A stretch of 64,000 nt of DNA from Pseudoscleropodium purum (taxonomy: Eukaryota; Streptophyta; Bryopsida; Hypnales; Brachytheciaceae), in assembly GCA_963969395.1 (NCBI GenBank), contig OZ017795.1, positions 30,361,063-30,425,062 on the forward strand, read 5' to 3'. Position 1 is the stretch's first letter, and every line of letters begins with the position of its first letter. This document shows positions 58,099-64,000 of this stretch, piece after piece. The notes below the pieces were generated by a model. That model was not told where the DNA came from. It was given only the letters and a program-made list of their open reading frames with translations, and ran no database searches. The translations under genes and the position numbers were made by a program.

Positions 58099-58469
58099 CT
58101 GAATTTTGAAAGTGTTGAAATAGGTATACCCAAAATCAACCCTAGGCTCTCATGGAGGTTGATCGTTGAAGGCAAGAATCTCTAGGGTTTGGTTTTAGAA
58201 ACGAATTGCATTTAGGTGACCTTAGCCTAGGCAACAAGGCAGGTACTGGGGTTGCTCAAAGCTGGTCATGCAATGTACACATGAGCCACCTCGTGCCGAT
58301 CAAATATCACATTTTGACGATTTTGCGCACAGCAGGTGCTGCTTGACCTCACGCATCTTCTTCGCAAAGGGAGGGATAGTTTTCCCTCAATTTTTGAGGA
58401 CGGAGATCTGTGCTCTTGGCATAGCCAGACAAGGTTTGAAGAAGGGCTTCTGGTAATTGGGGAGATAAA

Positions 58470-58845
58470 AAGCATTGTTTGTAGGGTTCAAGCTTGTCTT
58501 CCGTTTGATTCTCCGGTAGGAATTGTTGAGGGGACAGATTGGCACGTTTGAGAAATTTGACTGCCAGTTTGCTGAACTCAGGATAAATTTCAGAATTCAA
58601 ATTATTTTTGGTGCAAACGGATCATTTCTAAACTTCTTACACTTAACTTCGGTGATCGACACATAAACATTGTTTGTAAGGTTTTAACTTGTCTTTCGTA
58701 TGATTCTCCAGTTGGCAACTGTTGAGTGGACAGATTTTGGCACATTTTGAGAAGTTGACTGCCAGTTTGCAGAACTCGAGATAAGTTTTCAGAATTCAAA
58801 ATGATTTTTGGTGCAAACAGATCAGATCGGAGCAGTTTACATTTA
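58470..58845. repeat. Two-copy tandem repeat of about 196 bp downstream of the ataxin-3-like gene
   Basis: GCATTGTTTGTAGGGTTCAAGCTTGTCTT ... GATTCTCCGGT ... GACTGCCAGTTTGC ... TTTTTGGTGCAAACGGATCA (from 58471) repeats as ACATTGTTTGTAAGGTTTTAACTTGTCTT ... GATTCTCCAGT ... GACTGCCAGTTTGC ... TTTTTGGTGCAAACAGATCA (from 58667). The short open frames on the minus strand here arise from this repeat and show no motif. Confidence 0.8.
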
Positions 58846-58849
58846 CACA

Positions 58850-60735
58850 CTTTGACAGATATGGTCAGTTTTCCACGTGAGACATGGATCTGTATTCATC
58901 ATTTGTTATTTGGCGTAGCATACGCAGGACGCTAAATCCTCCATTCGAAGTGGGTCCTGCTACCCCAGGGAAAAACACAGGAATTTTTTTTTTTTCACAT
59001 AAATTTCTTTTTGCAAATTTTGAATTCATTTTTGGAATCAGAGACCCCTAGAGAGGTCTAGAACATACCCTAGACATGGCTCAAAATAGGGGTCTTTTTC
59101 TACTTTTACCCCTAAGAATCCAAAAATTACCATGGTGGGCCCACTTTGAATGGAGGATTTAATGTCCTATGTAGTATACACAAATGAAGTTGTTTCAAAT
59201 TTTTGTATGTTCCACAACTTCTTACAATGCAATTTAACATTCTTTTCTTTGAGACTACAATGTCCCTTGTTTCCCTTGGTTTTTGAAGAACTAAACTTAA
59301 TAGGGATGTTGAGGACAAATTTATGATTTTTAGAATAACTTTAGAAACAAATTTTTTATTGTTCCTAAGAATTTTATCCTTTTTAGATTGGAGTTGATTA
59401 AAGCCATTTTTTTCATGCATTAACAAGGTTGAAGTGCACAAATAAACAATAAAGTTTTGAATTTGCAATGTTATTATTTTTGTCTACCAACCATTTGTTT
59501 GGTTTCTATTGACTTAAATGATAGGTTATGTTTTCATCTACATGTATTTGGATTTATTGCTTTGTTACAGGATTAATTATCTAAAGTAGTTATTTTAAGT
59601 TTGCCAACCTTTATTGTATTCTTTCATCTTCAATGCGTTCATTTAGGTGTCCATCCCTTTTAAATTCTATTTCTTTACTTTGGATACATATTAAAGCTTG
59701 TTCCTACATACCAAATTTTATCTTGTTTTGTTAAAATAGTTAAACATAGTGATAGATATCTCATGTTTACACATGCACTCTCCAACATCTATCAAACCTA
59801 TCTGGCATCCCTTGTGGTATAAGGATAGCAGTAGTGTTGTTCTTTTCAAATGAAACCATGAGACAATTTTGAAAATTAGAATCTTTTAAAAATATAGATT
59901 TTCATTTAATAATATATGAAATATGTATTCTAGCACATTAAGTGTCACTAAGTAAGAATATTCATCAATATTTGCACAAATTTCAATAGGGAGCAAATTT
60001 GTCAATGTATCCAAGTTGAAACAAAGCAAGCACTTCATCTAGTATTGATGTACACATCTCATTGTTGAGCAAGCACTTTGTACAAGAACCCACTTTACAA
60101 ATTAAACTACCTTGGAGTTTTCAAGTTAATACATTCTTGCTTTACCAATTGGTAATCTAAACTATCCAAGGTTTCAAGTTTAGAAGCCTAGACCTAGTGT
60201 TGTAAGTTTGACTATGTAAGGTAAAACGGCCTATGACGGTCAAAATAAGTTGTTTGGTCTCATGGTGTTATTGAAATTTTTCAATTTTTTTCCCACATAA
60301 AGACAAGTGTAGAAAACAATGAGAGCAATTGAAATTATATTTTTTTGATAAAGTATGAATTTGCTACTAATTTTTGAAGTGTTCAATGCATCACAACCCA
60401 AAAGAGTCTATAGACTACCTCATAACCAACAAAATCTGAATCCATAATGCTCATCTAATTCACCTAAAAGAGTCATAATATTTTCTAACATGAAAAACCT
60501 ATAAAATCAAATTTTACAAAGAATTTACACTAAAAAGTTGGAAGCTCTTAAAGAGGCTACTAATCACTCCATCACTATCATGTAAGACATTGATAGTGGC
60601 CAAAATCTCACAAACTAGAAAAAACCATGATGGGACATTTCTTAGGTGTCCGTCATGGGTCATTTGACCATCATGGGCTGATTTACCTTATTTGCATGCT
60701 TTGACAACCTAAATTCAAAGAACATTTTGAAAAAA
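58850..60735. other. AT-rich intergenic, no gene recognised
   Basis: GGACGCTAAATCCTCCATTCGAAGTGGG near 58930 and the reverse of it, CCCACTTTGAATGGAGGATTTAATGTCC near 59139, are inverted repeats enclosing about 230 bp. This is a further MITE-like candidate. The rest is AT-rich without genes. Confidence 0.55.
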
Positions 60736-61001
60736 CAGTAGAGGATTTTTGAGGGGCTCAAAGGGCCGTTTCAAGGCCATTTCCATCATTGTTCACCCAG
60801 CAGTAAGGAAACCACTATTGTGAGATTATATTTTATTTTTTGAAAAAAATTAAAAGAAAAAAAGAAAAATTAATGTTTGAAAAATTTGTTTAATGACGTA
60901 GCAATCGCTATGCCACGTCAGCAATAGGTGGAGCAAGTTCCTAAAGCCTAAAAACCTCAAGGAATTTACAGCCTTCCACAACAATTGAAAATCTTTTAAT
61001 G
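60736..61001. mobile_element. TIR element family A, copy 7 (diverged)
   Basis: Starts CAGTAGAGGATTTTTGAGGG, contains AGGGCCGTTTCAAGGCC, AGTAAGGAAACC and a TGTGAGATT tract, and ends GAAAATCTTTTAATG. The order of blocks matches copies 1 and 2. Confidence 0.6.
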
Positions 61002-63329
61002 CTATAAGATTGATAGACGTAGACTATCCTTCAAGATTGCTATAGATTAGAAAATCTTGATAGAACTTGATCAAGGTGACAATTGTAGAGTCCTAATCCT
61101 CTAATTCTCAAAAGGGATTCTTAAAGAATTCCTCAAATTCAAAATACATCAAAGTCTAGCTAAACTCGCATGTTTAGGAGGATAGCAACAAAGTTGCGAA
61201 CAAAAATTGCAAATAACAAATTATCATAACTAACACCAAGTGTAAATGCACATTATCAATAGTTCTTATTACTATTTTCCAAACTTATTTTTTAGCAAAA
61301 CATGTTCAAGTGATTTCAAAGTTGAGTTTCCATCTTTTAACACCTAGTTCTACCAAACACCAAGTGAGAATATATATTTAGCCTATATGTATTTGAAGTT
61401 TGCCTCATTAGGTTTGATTATCTTTTTTGTAATATTTTGAGCTCTAAAATTCAATTTTGCACAAATTTGAACATTAAAGCATTAAAAAAATAAGAATTTA
61501 AATAATTTAAAATTTTCATTAAAATTTTTAGAAATTTAGAAATAAACTTTGATTTAAAAAATATAAAAGGCATAAAATTTGTAATTAGCAAATGTACAAG
61601 TTTCAAAAATTACAACATTTAAAGAATTTAAGATTATAAAATTTTCAACATTTCAAAATTCCTAAACTTACCACTAGAAATCACTTGTAGAGAAAAGCCA
61701 AGAAAGAAATAAGAACCCTAATAGATAATGAAAATTCTTTGAAGATTCTTCAACCTTTATACTTTGTCAACAACAAGAAAGTGGTGAAGTAATAGAATAA
61801 GAATATAGATGTTACAAGTAATTCTTATAAGAAAAAGTTTGAACACTTGTTCACCATTTGTTCAAGAAAGGGACAATTTGCCAAATTAATAAAAGATTTT
61901 TGACATTTTTTTCTTGAAATAGAACCTTTAAAGTTTTTATAGAATTTCATCACTTGAATGAAATTTTTTTGGTACTTTTCGTTTACAATCCTATGATCAA
62001 GACTTAATTTAACAAGCTTTTAGATCCTAAATAAACACATGTCAAACAAGTATTTCACCCCTTCGATTATGACATCTACTATTTTTAATTATACTTAATC
62101 ATTGTCTCCATTTTAAGATTTTCTTAAGAAAAATTGAAATAGAAAGTAGCCCCTAAGGGTGATTGCAAGGAAGGGTGTTTGTTTTTTGTAGCATTTTGCA
62201 AAATTGTTTTTTGTCCAAGCTATAACTTTTGGATTTAAAACCCAATGCCCAAAGCAAAAGATTTCATTTCTAGATGTTTTGATTGCAATTGTATCACTTA
62301 TTTTTCCAAAAAATTCAAAAATAGTTTCATATTTAAAAGTCAATTTCTCTAATTTGTCACATTTTCAATGTTTTTTTGTTTTTTGTACTGAAGAGTATCC
62401 AAATTTAATGATGTAAAATTGAAATTTTGTTGGTTTATTTCCACACTAGTTAGACATGTTGCATGTGAGGGGCATCAAAAATAAATTATTTTATGTCTTC
62501 CATGTTTGTCCAAATAGGTCAAAAAAGAGGTTCCATGGCGCACACTTTTGAACATAGAAGATGGTTTGAAGTTCATTCTTTTGGTGAAATCTCATCACCA
62601 TCATGTCCTTATCAATTGCTAATTTTTAGATTTTTTTATTTCACTATAATTAATTAATAAAAAATACAAATGTTGAAATACCCCTTTTCTACTCACAACT
62701 CTCTATGTCCTAAAAAAGGGGTATTTCAATGTTTGGACAAAAACCGGTTTTGCAAAATGTTACACCCTTTCTCGGAACTACCCCTAAAAGAGTCAGTATC
62801 TACTAAGAAAATTATGAATGTTTTCAAAAGCTTACTTAGGAGCTACAAGAAATAGATGAAGTGCATCCAATTACGTTGAAAATGAAATTTTTGTCTATTC
62901 TTCATCAAAACAACTAGTGTAGTTACTTTATGTTTCAAAATTATTATGTTAGGTTCTCAATGAATATATGTAGGGATGTAAAAAAAAATTGCAAAAAAGA
63001 TATATTATTAAGATTCTACTTATGCAATAATTATGTCAAAGGAATTCAAAATCTACATCCACCTTCCTACCAAAGACTTCTAGGGTCTAGATTTTCCAAC
63101 TTTCCAACTTTCCAACTCAATTGAAAGTTGGACCTTAATCCCTAAATACTTGACCTTAAGATAGAAAGATTACTTTCACAAATTTACAATAAATAATTCA
63201 AACTCTTCCAATGTATTAATATCATTGGTTCTTTCTACTTTCTACTCATATATTACATGAATTTCTTGAAGATTTTTCAATGATGATTAACCCCTAAAGG
63301 ACCATTGTCCCTTCAAGGGACAAATGGGA
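61002..63329. other. AT-rich intergenic, no gene recognised
   Basis: Only short frames. A small array CCAACTTTCCAACTTTCCAACT followed by its inverse AGTTGGA lies at 63097-63135. Confidence 0.55.
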
Positions 63330-63900
63330 TTTTGGGCAGGTACCTATGGGCTGAAATTATTTCTTGATTTTTTAAAACTTCTTTTGAAGATAGGAAAATT
63401 GATTAGCTTTATGGTAATATAATTTTTTTCCCAATCAATGCCCCAGAACAAAAGTTTTGCCCAAATAATCTCAAAATAGGGGACGGAGGTATTAAAAAAA
63501 ATTTCAAAAATTTTAAAAGTTTTTTTGGTCATATAATATATTTTTGTATACATGGAAAGCTTTGATTCATTACATTTGGATTTTTTATGAGAAAGTTATG
63601 GACAATCTTGTTTTTCGGATAGTTAGAGCATCTTCTTGGAAAAATAACTTATAGGATCCAATTGTGAATGCAATTTTTACAATTTAAAAAAAAAAAAGTT
63701 TCACATGGTTTATCTTGCTTGCTAGAACAATCTCACCATTAGAATTAGCTCATTTTAATTCCACTTTAAAGATATTAATAATTTAGATTTTCCTTCTATC
63801 AGATACCTACTTCTACTTAATAATTTTTTAAATAATAAAAATTAAGTTTTTTTAAAATATCATTTTTTCCCCTAGACTCTCAACTCAATTCTACACCACA
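63330..63900. repeat. Inverted partner of the 36830-37250 repeat
   Basis: See the shared blocks GAAAGTTATGGACAATCTT, ATAACTTATAGGATCC and CTAGACTCTCAACTCAATTC. No coding is visible. Confidence 0.7.
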
Positions 63901-64000
63901 AATATTTAAAGCTCAAAACTCTATAGTGCAAAAAGTTAAAGTTAAAAATGTTCAAAGTCAAAAAAGCTAGTCCCGCAATGTACGGAAAAACTTATTTTTT

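Noticed and set aside
1..64000. CRISPR arrays, operons, ribosome binding sites, rRNA and tRNA genes
   Set aside because: The window is plant nuclear DNA. No spaced identical repeats of CRISPR type were seen, and I did not find a convincing tRNA or rRNA sequence by eye; a tRNAscan run would settle the tRNA question.

Overview
This window is nuclear DNA of a land plant. Long AT-rich intergenic stretches surround a few intron-containing genes, plant-type telomere motifs (TTTAGGG) occur, and the recognisable proteins are plant families (ATG18b-type autophagy protein, Josephin-domain ataxin-3, pectate lyase, COP1/SPA-type WD40, NB-ARC-LRR). The broken NLR is a fusion of an N-terminal helical domain, a protein kinase, an NB-ARC and an LRR. 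That architecture is best known from mosses, so a moss or other seed-free plant is the most likely source. This is inference; a fern or lycophyte is not excluded.

Two genes look intact. On the minus strand (51624 down to 46452) I can assemble a 12-exon gene whose exons all join in frame with GT/AG borders into a 405-residue ATG18b/WIPI-like PROPPIN with the phosphoinositide-binding FRRG motif. On the plus strand (55012-57974) three exons join in frame into a 328-residue ataxin-3-like deubiquitinase with the Cys/His/Asn triad and at least one UIM. About 3.4 kb separates their divergent starts, and a 924-bp element with terminal inverted repeats sits in between.

The rest is gene debris and repeats. 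0-7.2 kb is AT-rich repeat-derived DNA. 7.2-9.7 kb holds one well-formed pectate lyase exon next to a long inverted-repeat element. 13.1-16.4 kb is a GC-richer island with an inverted duplication, running into a 69-bp minisatellite (16.0-17.85 kb) whose units carry splice-donor-like GTGAGT, followed by two COP1-like WD40 exon remnants. 26.4-32.2 kb is the kinase-NLR pseudogene, broken by stops and frameshifts and by a clean 1,420-bp solo LTR with a TACCT target duplication inside the kinase domain. 32.3-46 kb is AT-rich with duplicated blocks, including a three-fold array of about 1.2-kb units. 58-64 kb is again repeat-derived.

At least seven copies of one short inverted-repeat element (ends CATTAGAAGA / TCTTCTAATG) are scattered across the window. 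All splice models were made by eye from codon phase, GT/AG sites and protein similarity recalled from knowledge, without any search.
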